Of a stretch of DNA of 64,000 nucleotides, positions 44,103-53,786 are shown in pieces (positions within the stretch are counted from its first letter, which is position 1; each line of letters starts with the position of its first letter). The notes beneath the pieces were generated by a model. That model saw only the letters and a program-made list of their open reading frames with translations. It ran no database searches and had not been told where the DNA came from. The position numbers and the translations under genes were made by a program. Source of the DNA: Stagnihabitans lacustris (GTDB taxonomy: Bacteria > Pseudomonadota > Alphaproteobacteria > Rhodobacterales > Rhodobacteraceae); the NCBI RefSeq assembly GCF_025950525.1, contig NZ_JAPDGS010000001.1, positions 929,681 to 993,680 on the forward strand. The letters are read 5' to 3'.

Positions 44103-45892
44103 CGCAGCTCCGGGATGGGCTCGGATGGTGTGGGGAAGGTCAGACCGTTGACCCGAGGCCAGAAAGATGCGCCCTTCGCGACCTCCGAGAATTGCCGACC
44201 ACCGCCGTAGTCCACGAAGGCTTGGTTCACCTTGGCCGCCCAATCCCAAAGCAGGTTGCGGAAGGGGGCCGAGATGCCCTGCCTTTGCCAGACCTGCTCG
44301 AAATCGACCCGGCCCTCGTAGCGCGCCGCGAAGGCCGCAATCGTGTAGGTCGTCACGCTGACCATGCCCTGGGTGAAGATGTGTTTGGCATCCCGGCGTG
44401 AGATCATTTCCTGCAAGGCCTTGAAGATGATCACCTTGGCGATCATCTGCCGATACCATTTGGCATCCAGCGGCGTGGGCACATTGGAAGTGCCCTCCTC
44501 CAGAGCCAGAACGAATTGCTCGTAGTTTTTCTCGTTGCCCAGGGCGACCTGAACCGGCTTGACCGCCCAAGCCTCATGGACACGCGCGATGTCATTCTTG
44601 GTCAGCCGCCGTTTGGTCGGGATGGCATCCTTCAGCTTCTTTTGCTGGGCCGGCGTGCCCGCCCGCAACAGCAGGACCTGATAGGCCCCCCCCGCACGCT
44701 CATAGAACCAGCGGCCGACACCATCGGGGCACCAGGTCTCATTCGCCAGTTTCTCTAGCTGCCGATGGAAGGGCTTGTTGGACGAAAGGTCCGACGTCTT
44801 CACGGCATTCTGGCTGTTGGCGAAATTGGAGATCTTGGAGATCAGATCCTCGCGCCTGTCGGTGTCTTCGCCCTTCAGGATGATGATCTTGGCCGGAACC
44901 ATGACATGCGAGAGGTCCAGCGCCTTGTTCTGGCGGCTGGAGAAATAGATCGACGAGGTCGTTTGCCCGCCATTGACGATCTGCAACCCCTTGATGAAGG
45001 AAAGCCCCAGGCCAAGTTCGGTCTGGCTGAAGTCCGCTCGGTCGCAGACGATCACCAGGCCGTTGTTATAGGCGAGGAAATGACCGGGCTCCTTCACCAG
45101 GGTCTCGGCAATGCCCTTGTTCACCTTCTTGCCCGCGCCAAGGAAAGTGCGGATGTTGGCCTCCAGAAGCTGCGCGTTGAACTTTTCGTAAAGCGCCCGC
45201 AGGACCTCGGCGGGGATGGCGGTCAGGGCATAGTCGTAGTCGGCCGTCGGGTCAGGCACATAAACGCAGGGCAGGGCGCGGCCGATGGATTGCTCGAAGC
45301 TGATCGCGATCTCGTCGCGCGGCTTGCCTTCCGAATGGCGGAAGACACGTTCGATATCCATGGCCTCGATGCCGATCAGGCGACCCTGAACCTCTTGGCG
45401 CGGGAACTGCTTCGTCTTGGTTTGCCCATCGGTGACGACGAAAATCCGCACCTGGTCAAGGTCGTTCCAGCGTTTTTGGATCAACTGAACAAGGTCAAAA
45501 ATCTCGGAGGACCTTTCGACCATGCCGCCGAGCTTGCCATTGGCCGAGTTCAGCAGAAAATTCACCGCTTGCTTGGCTGTGTTGACGATCGGCGTATCCA
45601 CGAGCGGCGTGATCTCTTCGGTCCCGCAATAATGCGTCACGAAGATGTCCAGCACGGTTTCATCGACCGATAGCGCATGTCCTGTGATGCGCAGGTTTGC
45701 ATTGCCCACCTTGCCGGTCCAATGACAGACGGTCGGCGTGTCACAAATGCCGGAAGCATTGACATGCTCCATCACCATTTCGGCGAAGACCAGTTCCTCG
45801 GTCGGGAAAGCCCCTTCGTCGGAGTTCACCCTTTCATTGACCTCGGCCAGAACGGTGGCGCGAAAGCTGCGGTGAAACTCTGCAATATCCAT
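44099..45892 (-). CDS. AIPR-family protein of the Z1 defence operon
   Basis: The 597 residues match the abortive-infection phage-resistance (AIPR) family. The core is LAYNNGLVIVCDRAD followed by LQIVNGGQTTSSIYF and the KIIILKGED, FANSQNAVKTSDL blocks. The family occurs with Z1 ATPases and methyltransferases. Its biochemical activity is not known to me; a nuclease or nucleotide-binding role has been suggested. I start at ATG 45892, one base after the upstream stop; a longer frame would overlap the previous gene by over 100 bases. Last gene of the operon. Confidence 0.88.
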   Translation of the reverse strand: MDIAEFHRSFRATVLAEVNERVNSDEGAFPTEELVFAEMVMEHVNASGICDTPTVCHWTGKVGNANLRITGHALSVDETVLDIFVTHYCGTEEITPLVDTPIVNTAKQAVNFLLNSANGKLGGMVERSSEIFDLVQLIQKRWNDLDQVRIFVVTDGQTKTKQFPRQEVQGRLIGIEAMDIERVFRHSEGKPRDEIAISFEQSIGRALPCVYVPDPTADYDYALTAIPAEVLRALYEKFNAQLLEANIRTFLGAGKKVNKGIAETLVKEPGHFLAYNNGLVIVCDRADFSQTELGLGLSFIKGLQIVNGGQTTSSIYFSSRQNKALDLSHVMVPAKIIILKGEDTDRREDLISKISNFANSQNAVKTSDLSSNKPFHRQLEKLANETWCPDGVGRWFYERAGGAYQVLLLRAGTPAQQKKLKDAIPTKRRLTKNDIARVHEAWAVKPVQVALGNEKNYEQFVLALEEGTSNVPTPLDAKWYRQMIAKVIIFKALQEMISRRDAKHIFTQGMVSVTTYTIAAFAARYEGRVDFEQVWQRQGISAPFRNLLWDWAAKVNQAFVDYGGGRQFSEVAKGASFWPRVNGLTFPTPSEPIPELR

Positions 45893-45893
45893 G

Positions 45894-46886
45894 TCAACAA
45901 CCCAATTCGGTGAAAACGACCTCGGGGTCAGATTCGCCCACAAGGTCAGAGATATCAAGCGCATAGCTTGCACTTCTGATGGCCCGTGGTAGATCGGCAC
46001 GCCTCAGCCGCGGGAAGTCGGCGTCAATGCGCAGGCTGCGTGCATCGGCCAGCCGAAGGCCGCGCAGGTAATGCGGCGCGTGGTCGTCAAGGTAACCGGC
46101 GCAGATCAGCAAGCCCTCGAAACTGCGGCCAACACCCGCATCGGTGAAAGCCTGACGCAATCGGGCCACGATGGCCACCAGCGTATCGGCCCCCTCTTCG
46201 GGCTCGAACCGCAGGGCGCGCAGGAACTGCGGGTCGCGCTCGCCGTCCAGTTGTTCGACGCTGTTGATGCGGGCGATGAAGGCGGCTTTGGATGCCGTGC
46301 TTTTCACCTCCATTGACCCCGAGCCAAGATGGAAATCCTGCGCACCCCGCATCGGCCCGACCCAGGCACGCAGCGCAGTTGCACGCGCAAGGCCCCTCGA
46401 CAGCAGGGTCTCCAGGGTCACCAACTCGCCCATCAAGCCGATCTGAGCCTCGGGCGACAGCCTGCGACGGCGGGCAAGGAAGCTTTGCCAATCATCGATC
46501 CGCTCGATCAGGGTCTCGATGACCTCGGCAGGCCCCCCTGTCTCGACCTGCATGCAACGCAAAAGGTCCAGGCAGATGACAGCGAAGATGTCCTCTGACC
46601 CTTCGTCGCGTCTCATGAGAGCGATTGCCCGCTGGTCTTGGGCCAGAGGGTAGGGGTCAAGGAAGGCGATGTCGAAGCCGCGCCCCTCAGGCAGGCCTTG
46701 ACCCGAGACGCCCGCGCTGGCCGGAAAGCTGATGATCAGCGCCTCATGACTGCCCGGAAAGCGTCGGCCGGCGTCGATGCCCACCGCCCCGATTCGCGCC
46801 AGGGGCAAGAGCCGCCAGGCGGAACCATCCGGCTTGGCCAAGGCGCGCCAAGTGGCGATCAGCCCCTCTTCAGTCCAGCCCGTCAT
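45894..46886 (-). CDS. PD-(D/E)XK nuclease-like protein (DUF4420 type)
   Basis: 330 residues with a probable nuclease core: Glu154 in GLMGELVTLE, Asp184 in AQDFHLG and Glu193-x-Lys195 in MEVKSTAS. This is the layout of the PD-(D/E)XK motif proteins linked to Z1 operons. The C-terminal 130 residues are a helical domain. It overlaps the Z1 gene by 17 bases. Likely the DNA-cutting subunit of the system (inference). Confidence 0.87.
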   Translation of the reverse strand: MTGWTEEGLIATWRALAKPDGSAWRLLPLARIGAVGIDAGRRFPGSHEALIISFPASAGVSGQGLPEGRGFDIAFLDPYPLAQDQRAIALMRRDEGSEDIFAVICLDLLRCMQVETGGPAEVIETLIERIDDWQSFLARRRRLSPEAQIGLMGELVTLETLLSRGLARATALRAWVGPMRGAQDFHLGSGSMEVKSTASKAAFIARINSVEQLDGERDPQFLRALRFEPEEGADTLVAIVARLRQAFTDAGVGRSFEGLLICAGYLDDHAPHYLRGLRLADARSLRIDADFPRLRRADLPRAIRSASYALDISDLVGESDPEVVFTELGC

Positions 46887-49764
46887 TCACAGCCCCCCAG
46901 TCTTTCCCTTCGCTCACAGTGCTCCACAACACACTGTTCGCCATGTATTTTTCATTGCTGACCCGCGTGTCGGATTTCGAACCGGGGAAGTTGATCGCCC
47001 AGCCCAGAACCGGCACATCCGGGTCCAAGGTCTCCATCTCGGATTTGTCCTTTGCGGGGTCGAGCAGATAGAGCATCAAAAGCCCGCGCTGACACCGATG
47101 CGGAACCCCGGCTTCTGGCACCCCTTCGCCCAAAACCTTGCGGATCGCGGGCCCGCGCGGTTCTTTCGGGACCTCGTCGCCTTGATTGCGTTCCTTGTCG
47201 TTCCGCCAGGTGGCCTGGGTGATGGCAAGGGCCGCGTTCCACTCGGCCTCTGTCAGGCCGATGGTCTGATCGCGTGGCGAGGTCAGGGTCTTGATCGAAT
47301 AGCGCTTGTCGTCCGCGATGTTGCGCTTCCGTTTCAGCATGACGGTGTCCTGGCCGCCAATCTTGACCAGGCGATCCTCCTCAGCCTTTTCCTTGCCGAT
47401 CAGCGCAACCGTCCACTCGGTCAGCTCTTGCGTTTTGGTCATCACGTCGATGAAGTCGGCAATCAGCGGGCTCATGATACGGAAACTGGAGGGATGGGTC
47501 TTGTAGCTGCGCAGAAAGGCCGTCACCTCGGCCGCTGGAACGCCCTCCCAGAACCGGCCCGACCAGGTTTGGTTTGGCAGGAAGGTCAGTTGTTCGTTCA
47601 GCTCGCGGCCCACCCCCAAGGACGAGACAAAGCGATCACCCGCCAGGAAATTCGCCTTCACATCGGCCAGGCCAAACACGATGGTCTGCAACAGATTGCC
47701 CGCGAAGGTCAGTTCCATGGGCCTGGCGTTGCGCATCTTTGACCGCGAGGTCACCGTCAACACCGAATGCGACCGCACCCGCAGGCCGAATTCCTTGGGC
47801 GTTGCTCCTGCCGCCTCCATGTTGTCGAACTCTTCGCGCAGCTCTTCACTGGCGTCGGCGATATGGCCGAACCACTCGATCATCTCGTTGGAGGTGTAAA
47901 GCCTGCATACGTCCAGATAGCCGTCGCGATAACCGAACCAGCGGCCCATCTGCATCAACGTGTCATACATCTTGGCGCAGCGCAGGAAATAGCTGGTGCA
48001 GAGCCCCTCCAGCGTCAGACCCCGCGCCAGCTTGTCGCCGCCCACCGCGATGACCTTCAGCCCGGTGCCCTCGTGATCGACGTAATCCAACGCATCCTTG
48101 GCCGAGCCGTTGATCTCCTTGACCCTGATGTCGTCAAGGATCTCGGGAAGGACAGCACGGACCTGATCCCAGGAGAAATCCGCCAGCACCTCGTCCTTGG
48201 CCAAAGTGTCGCGGATTTTCGCCATGCCGGGGCGGAAGGTCGTCTCGTATTCTCTGGCCATCAGGGCCTCGGTCTCCGCCGGGTCGATGCCCCGAACCAA
48301 GCGGCCTTTCAGAAGGCGGACATAATCCTCGACCTGGACGGTCACGGCATTCTGGACGGCCACAAAGCGGGTCACATGGATCAGCATCGAGCAATGCTTG
48401 CCCCCCTGTCCCCGCAGATGCCGGATGGCACAGGCGTAAAGAAATGACCGGATCGCCTCTTGCGCCGTGTCGGGGAGGCGGGATTCACCCTGCCACGCAG
48501 GCCTGTGATGCGACTTGTGTTTGGGTGGCATCCATTGGGTGAAATCGTCGTCGGCCAGGGGCCGGGTCAGTGGCAGATCGCCTACTGAGGCCGAAGCCGA
48601 GCCAAAGACCCGCCCCGGCCCGATATAGTTAGAGGGCGCCGCCAGGTTGGTGATGAAGGCCGCCGGGAAAAGGTCGGGGCCGTGTTCGGCCGTGGTGCCC
48701 TTGTCATGGATGAAGATGTTGGCAAAGGGCGTGGCCGTATAGCCCACATAGGCCTTGCGGGTGAACTGGTGCAGGATCGCCCGGATCAAACGGTTGATCG
48801 TGGTGGGCTTGTGTTCCTCATCCGGCACGCCGTTTTCATCGACGACATCCTCGCCGGTATCGACCGAGCCGTGATCGGCCTCGTCGTCGATCACCAGCAG
48901 AGGCAGGTTGGTCACCAGCTTGCGGCCCGTCAGCGGATCGACCTCATTGGCCACCCGGCTGCGGATCCATAGCAGGAGACGCTCCAGAACCGTCTTGTTC
49001 TTCTTGACCACAAAGAGCCAGGGCCGCTGTTCGGGCGACACGCCCAGTGAGGCAATCTGACCCTTGGTGAAGTCGCCCCTCTCGCCCCGCGTCGTGCCGT
49101 AGTTCGGGTTGATCGAGTGATCCATGTCGATCTCGCCCACGCCCACGCGGGGCAGGGTGTCGACATTGGCGATGGTCGCAAATCCCAGGAACCCCTCGTC
49201 CAGGCGGATCTGGGTCTGTGAACGCAGGTTGTTGTGAAGCCCTGCAAGGACGATGATGATCTTGTAACCCGCGTCGGCTGCCTTGCAGATCAGCCCGGTG
49301 TAATTGCCGGTCTTGCCCGATTGCACATGGCCCACGACCAGCCCACGTCGGTCCCAGACACCCGTCCGCAGCGGGTCTTCCAACTGCTGCAAGACATCAT
49401 CGGTCGCTTGGTCCAGAGCATCCAGCGCCTTCCAGGGCAGCTTGGCATCCATGTATTCGCTGTAGCGCCGCCAATAGCGCCAGTCCTGCTTGCGCGCCGC
49501 ATTCAGCCAGGCGATGTGGTCCTCGCTGCTGGACAGGGTCGCATTGCGCCCCACGCTCTGGCTTGACCGCCGGATCAGCTCGTCGATCAGCGCGTCGCGA
49601 TCGACCAGGGCGAATTCGTCCGGCAACATCAGCTCGGCCTTGTTCAGTTCGGCCGAGATCAGATCGGCCGTCACCAGCCCCCCGGATTTGGCCGAGGCGC
49701 GGGTCACCAGCATCTGGGTCATCTTCAGGATGTCGTCGAAGGCCTTTTGGGCGGCAATGCTCAT
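46870..49764 (-). CDS. Z1-domain ATPase of the defence operon
   Basis: 964 residues. A superfamily 2-like ATPase core has Walker A GHVQSGKT at 145-152, a Walker B-type VIDDEADH at 293-298 and GYTATPFAN soon after. The Z1 domain follows, in which GGDKLARGLTLEGL and MGRWFGYRDGYLD are characteristic. Z1 proteins are predicted helicase/translocase motors of methylation-linked defence. The start is ATG 49764, three bases after the ATPase stop. Confidence 0.93.
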   Translation of the reverse strand: MSIAAQKAFDDILKMTQMLVTRASAKSGGLVTADLISAELNKAELMLPDEFALVDRDALIDELIRRSSQSVGRNATLSSSEDHIAWLNAARKQDWRYWRRYSEYMDAKLPWKALDALDQATDDVLQQLEDPLRTGVWDRRGLVVGHVQSGKTGNYTGLICKAADAGYKIIIVLAGLHNNLRSQTQIRLDEGFLGFATIANVDTLPRVGVGEIDMDHSINPNYGTTRGERGDFTKGQIASLGVSPEQRPWLFVVKKNKTVLERLLLWIRSRVANEVDPLTGRKLVTNLPLLVIDDEADHGSVDTGEDVVDENGVPDEEHKPTTINRLIRAILHQFTRKAYVGYTATPFANIFIHDKGTTAEHGPDLFPAAFITNLAAPSNYIGPGRVFGSASASVGDLPLTRPLADDDFTQWMPPKHKSHHRPAWQGESRLPDTAQEAIRSFLYACAIRHLRGQGGKHCSMLIHVTRFVAVQNAVTVQVEDYVRLLKGRLVRGIDPAETEALMAREYETTFRPGMAKIRDTLAKDEVLADFSWDQVRAVLPEILDDIRVKEINGSAKDALDYVDHEGTGLKVIAVGGDKLARGLTLEGLCTSYFLRCAKMYDTLMQMGRWFGYRDGYLDVCRLYTSNEMIEWFGHIADASEELREEFDNMEAAGATPKEFGLRVRSHSVLTVTSRSKMRNARPMELTFAGNLLQTIVFGLADVKANFLAGDRFVSSLGVGRELNEQLTFLPNQTWSGRFWEGVPAAEVTAFLRSYKTHPSSFRIMSPLIADFIDVMTKTQELTEWTVALIGKEKAEEDRLVKIGGQDTVMLKRKRNIADDKRYSIKTLTSPRDQTIGLTEAEWNAALAITQATWRNDKERNQGDEVPKEPRGPAIRKVLGEGVPEAGVPHRCQRGLLMLYLLDPAKDKSEMETLDPDVPVLGWAINFPGSKSDTRVSNEKYMANSVLWSTVSEGKDWGAVNDGLD

Positions 49765-49767
49765 GGG

Positions 49768-51258
49768 TCAGTCTTTCAAAGCGAGTTGGCCAACAAGGGC
49801 GGGGAAAGCGTCAAAGGGTTTGGTTTTGGCCAAGCGGGATCGCGCCTCGTCCTCGGACAGGCCACGGTGTCGGACAAGGACGTCGAACATGGTCTCCAGC
49901 GTCTCAAGCACTTCCTTGTCTGGCGCTGCCGAGAAGCCGTTGCGGGGGATTTCCTTGTCTTCGGCGGTGTCCAGCCAGATACGCTGGACGGGAACGGTCT
50001 CTTCGATCAGTCGCAACAGCGACAGGATCTCGTCGCGCATGGGCCCGGCGCGGTCCAGGATAGAGGCCACGAGGTCGTGGTCGCGGGCAATCCGATAGGT
50101 CGTCCCTTGCGCCAAGGCGCGGGCGTTCCAGACATCGGGCAGGGCGCCCGACGTCGATGGCGCCGAGGCCGCCCGCCCGCCGCGAAAGGCAAAGACATCG
50201 CGTGCCTTCTCGCGAGTCTCGCGGGCCAGCCGCGCCAGTTGTTCGCGCAGACGGACCGGAGGCGCGGCAGTTGATTTCAGGATGTCGATCTTCCATTCGG
50301 CATCGGCCGTGTTGGGGATATCCAGCCTTATACGGGCCAGCCGATGCGGCTCGTCCTTGGTCCAGGCCTTGCCGCGTTCTCCCAACCGCAGCCAGGTGCC
50401 GGGCAGCAAGAGCCTTTCGTTGCGGTAGACGTAGAAACCCTGCTGCGAGGTCCAACCCGCTGGTCCGCCCGCTTTGTCATAGACTTCGGGCTTGGGGAAG
50501 AAATCGCGGTGGGGCAGAACATGGCACTGCACCAGGACGTCAGGCGCTCCGGCCAGACGGTATTCGTCGCTTTCCCAGCGTTTGGAAGCATGGCCCAAGA
50601 GGAAAGGGTCCCAGGGCTGCACCTTGCGGCCGTTCAACAGGATCGTCAGGCGCGGCCCGATCAGCCGGTGGAAAGTCATGGCCAGGTGGCTGTCGACCTG
50701 CTCGACCAGATCGGCAAGGTCGGTCGGCTTGAAGCCTTGGGTCACGATGCGGTCCAGGGTCTCCCAGAGGACAATGGTTCCCTGCTCCATGGTGTCCAGC
50801 GCGGCGATGCGCGGCTCCGAGCCAGCCTCGGGGCCTTCGAACAGCGGCCATTGTCCGGCCTCGCCCTCATGGATGCGGTCAAGGTCCCAGCGCAGGCAGG
50901 CAATTGCCCCGCCCGCCTTGCGCGTGGCCACCGTCAGTCGCCGCGCCTGCGAGAAGGTCGCGGTCTTCAGCCCCATGCCAAAGCGGCCAAGGTCATCTTT
51001 CGACCGACTGTCGCGCGGGTCCTTTGCCCCAAGGCGCAGAGCAGATTCAAGTTCCGGGTCATCCATGCCCAGCCCGTCATCGGTGATGCGCACGAAGGAT
51101 TGCGCGTCAGCCCATTCAAAGCGGATATCGACCAGGCTGGCCCCTGCGGAGATCGAATTGTCGACGATATCGGCGATGGCGGTGGAGGTCGTGTAGCCAA
51201 GCCCCCGCAGGGATTCGAGCATGGCAGAGGCATTCGGAGGCGTATTTCTGACGGCCAT
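49768..51258 (-). CDS. GHKL (MutL/Hsp90-like) ATPase of the defence operon
   Basis: 496 residues with an N-terminal GHKL fold: N box AIADIVDNSISAG, G1 box DDGLGMD and G2 box LGRFGMGLKTATFS. In the N box the usual catalytic Glu is Asp. A transducer-like domain and a C-terminal helical region follow. It is probably an ATP-driven clamp, as in MutL or MORC. I start at ATG 51258, two bases after the sigma-like gene stop. Confidence 0.88.
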   Translation of the reverse strand: MAVRNTPPNASAMLESLRGLGYTTSTAIADIVDNSISAGASLVDIRFEWADAQSFVRITDDGLGMDDPELESALRLGAKDPRDSRSKDDLGRFGMGLKTATFSQARRLTVATRKAGGAIACLRWDLDRIHEGEAGQWPLFEGPEAGSEPRIAALDTMEQGTIVLWETLDRIVTQGFKPTDLADLVEQVDSHLAMTFHRLIGPRLTILLNGRKVQPWDPFLLGHASKRWESDEYRLAGAPDVLVQCHVLPHRDFFPKPEVYDKAGGPAGWTSQQGFYVYRNERLLLPGTWLRLGERGKAWTKDEPHRLARIRLDIPNTADAEWKIDILKSTAAPPVRLREQLARLARETREKARDVFAFRGGRAASAPSTSGALPDVWNARALAQGTTYRIARDHDLVASILDRAGPMRDEILSLLRLIEETVPVQRIWLDTAEDKEIPRNGFSAAPDKEVLETLETMFDVLVRHRGLSEDEARSRLAKTKPFDAFPALVGQLALKD

Positions 51259-51260
51259 TT

Positions 51261-53672
51261 TTACAGGTATTTCCGAATTTTCCCAAGGCGGGAGGGTTGG
51301 GCCAGACAATCCATGGCCTTGGCTTCGATCTGGCGGATGCGTTCGCGCGTGACTCCCATGGACTGACCCAGCTCCTCGAGCGTCATTTCGTCCTGATCGT
51401 CAAAACCGCAGCGACCTTTCAGGATCGCAAGCCAGCGCGGGTCCAATTGGTCCATGGCCCGTGAGACGATCAGGTTACGTTCCTGCGCAAGGACTGTCTC
51501 GTAGCCAAGTTCATCGCATGCGAAATCCTGTGCATCTTGGCCTGGTTCCTCTGGTTTCCGCAGCGATCTGTTCAAAATGTGCAGCAGGTCGCCGTTGAAG
51601 CCGGTTCTTGAGGACAAGGCTTGCAGCGTCACCGGATAGCCCTTCAGCTCCAGTTCTTCGCGGACTGCATCCAAGAGGGCCAACTGCTCTTGCCTGTGAA
51701 CCGGAATGCGCACCAGCGCGGACTCGTCGCGCCGGGCACGCGTGATGTGTTGCCTCATCCAGAAAGCGGAATAGACCATGAATCGGATGCCACGCGCTGC
51801 ATCGAACCGCACCAAGGCGCGGCGAAGGCCCATCCAGGCATTCTGGAATACGTCCTCGACCTCTTCGCCTTCCTGTGCCTCACGAGAGGCTTGGAGCCTT
51901 ACCCAAGGCAGATGCAGCCCAAGGAAAGCATGGATCGCATCGCGCTGCGCCCGCACGGCTTGCACCACAGGCAAAGCCTTGGCGCGATCGACGGACGAGA
52001 TGGCTTCGGCCAGGCCCTCGACGATTTCGGGCAGAAGCTCCAGGCTTCCTATGGCCTTGGCCATGCGGTCTTGCGTCCAGGTGTCGGGCACAACTCCGGC
52101 CGCGATATCGTCATGCAGGATTTCAAGGTCGTCGAGGTGGTTGCGGAAGGTCTCCACCGCGCCGGGGTCCGCCTCGCGGAACTCGATGCGGGTGACTTCA
52201 AAGGCTTCGATTGCCCCGGCCAGGAGACCGCGCCCCAGGGAGATGATGGCGCTGCGCGACACATCGTCGGCGGCGATGGCGGCTTCGGCCGCGGCGGTGC
52301 AGCGCCGGATTTCGGCGAGCAGCCGGCGTTCTTCATGGGCCGACAGCGCAAAGGCCTGACGCCCCACAAGAACCGGCGTCCGGTTGCACAGGGCCATCAG
52401 CCCGTCGGTCATCTCGTCGATATCCAGATCGGCCAAGGGGTCGAAAGAACCGTTCTCGGCCTCAAAGCCGCAATCCTCGAGGAAGCGGGAAACATTGGCG
52501 GCAAGGTCATCGTCCCAGCCGCCCTGGCAGAGGTCGATCAGGTCAAGGATCAGTTCGGGGCTGGCCTGGCCCCGGGCAATGACTTCGCCAAGCCATGCGC
52601 GGCAATCGGCCTCCTCCAGCGAGACCGGGACCAGTTCCGAGGGACGGGAGGTCTTCCGGCTGCGGCGCCCGCTGGTTCTGACCTCAAGATAGGCGGCAGG
52701 CTGGGCCACATGATGTGAGGGGGCGGGGGCCGTCCGGTGTTCGGGCTGGCTCGGGTCGTCAAGCAGGCGCAGGGCCTGAACCCGTGGCTGGGGGACGATC
52801 CCCTCGCCCGATATCTCGAACGTGCCCAAATCGCCCAAGTCCAGGTCGGGCACGGGCGCCGCGTCCTCACCCTGGATGACGACGCGCCCGATTTGCCAGT
52901 CGAAAACGGGCCGCGCCTCGCCGAAGCCGCCTTGAGTGTGAAAGGTTTCAGCGTCGTCACTGTCGACCACGCCAAAACTGAAGTCGAAATCCTCCAGCGG
53001 GGGCAGGTCGATCACCTGCGGCTTTGGCGGCTCTGGCCGGTCAAAGCGCAAGGCCTTGCCGCGCAGCATTTCCGCAATGGCCACCTGGCCCGCAGCCTCG
53101 GCCACGTCGGCAGCAGTCTTGCCATCCTTGTTGGCGGTGTCGGTCGCAATCCCGGCGGCAAAGAGCTTTTCGCAGGCCAGAAGCGCCCCGCGCTTGGCCA
53201 CGATGTGCAAAAGTGTGTTGCCGCGCGCATCAAGCGCATCCCGGCGACCCGTTGCAATGAGCGTCTCTACCGTCTTGGTGGGGACCGTCAGGACCCGGGC
53301 GATCTCGGCGCTGGTCAGGGGCGGAACCATCTCCGACCGAGGCTTCTGCGCTTCGACCTGCGCCAGATGCTCGGCAATGACCTTGGCCAACTGCGGATGG
53401 CCCGACAACCGGGCGAGGGCCGCAGCATCAAGCCCACCTGCATCGCGGATGCCCGCATTGGCACCCCCTTCCAGCAAGATCCGGCAGACCTGTGATTTCC
53501 CCTTCTGGGCCGCGCGGTGCAGGGCCGTCCGTCCCGACACATCGCGCAGGTCGATCATGGCCGGCGTCGCAACCAGTCGCCTGGCGCGCTCTTCGTCGTC
53601 AAGGAGCGGAGCGATATGGATTGTAGCTCCCGCGCCGCGTCTTATGGTCTCGCTGGTTTTCAAAAGGGACAT
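51261..53672 (-). CDS. Ankyrin-repeat protein with a primary-sigma-like C-terminus
   Basis: 803 residues. Two ankyrin-like blocks lie near the N-terminus (GRTALHRAAQKGKSQVC at about 48, GNTLLHIVAKRGALLACEKL at about 150). An acidic linker and a helical middle containing a sigma region 1.2-like segment (LSAHEERRLLAEIRR) follow. Residues 605-659 look like sigma region 2, with RFDAARGIRFMVYSAFWMRQ and then HITRARR. Region 4 (743-803) has TLEELGQSMGVTRERIRQIEAKA and ends PSRLGKIRKYL like RpoD. ATG 53672 is preferred; a GTG at 53693 is possible. It lies 114 bases after the methyltransferase and two bases before the GHKL ATPase. Whether it equals a described Mza subunit I cannot check. Confidence 0.85.
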   Translation of the reverse strand: MSLLKTSETIRRGAGATIHIAPLLDDEERARRLVATPAMIDLRDVSGRTALHRAAQKGKSQVCRILLEGGANAGIRDAGGLDAAALARLSGHPQLAKVIAEHLAQVEAQKPRSEMVPPLTSAEIARVLTVPTKTVETLIATGRRDALDARGNTLLHIVAKRGALLACEKLFAAGIATDTANKDGKTAADVAEAAGQVAIAEMLRGKALRFDRPEPPKPQVIDLPPLEDFDFSFGVVDSDDAETFHTQGGFGEARPVFDWQIGRVVIQGEDAAPVPDLDLGDLGTFEISGEGIVPQPRVQALRLLDDPSQPEHRTAPAPSHHVAQPAAYLEVRTSGRRSRKTSRPSELVPVSLEEADCRAWLGEVIARGQASPELILDLIDLCQGGWDDDLAANVSRFLEDCGFEAENGSFDPLADLDIDEMTDGLMALCNRTPVLVGRQAFALSAHEERRLLAEIRRCTAAAEAAIAADDVSRSAIISLGRGLLAGAIEAFEVTRIEFREADPGAVETFRNHLDDLEILHDDIAAGVVPDTWTQDRMAKAIGSLELLPEIVEGLAEAISSVDRAKALPVVQAVRAQRDAIHAFLGLHLPWVRLQASREAQEGEEVEDVFQNAWMGLRRALVRFDAARGIRFMVYSAFWMRQHITRARRDESALVRIPVHRQEQLALLDAVREELELKGYPVTLQALSSRTGFNGDLLHILNRSLRKPEEPGQDAQDFACDELGYETVLAQERNLIVSRAMDQLDPRWLAILKGRCGFDDQDEMTLEELGQSMGVTRERIRQIEAKAMDCLAQPSRLGKIRKYL

Positions 53673-53786
53673 CACTGAAACAATTCCACCCACCGCAACT
53701 CAACCAGCGATAGTGCGCTATTTCAACCCTCTACCGGCGAAATCGTGGCGAAATCCTGGTGATTCCCTATATGGCAGGTGAGGGCG

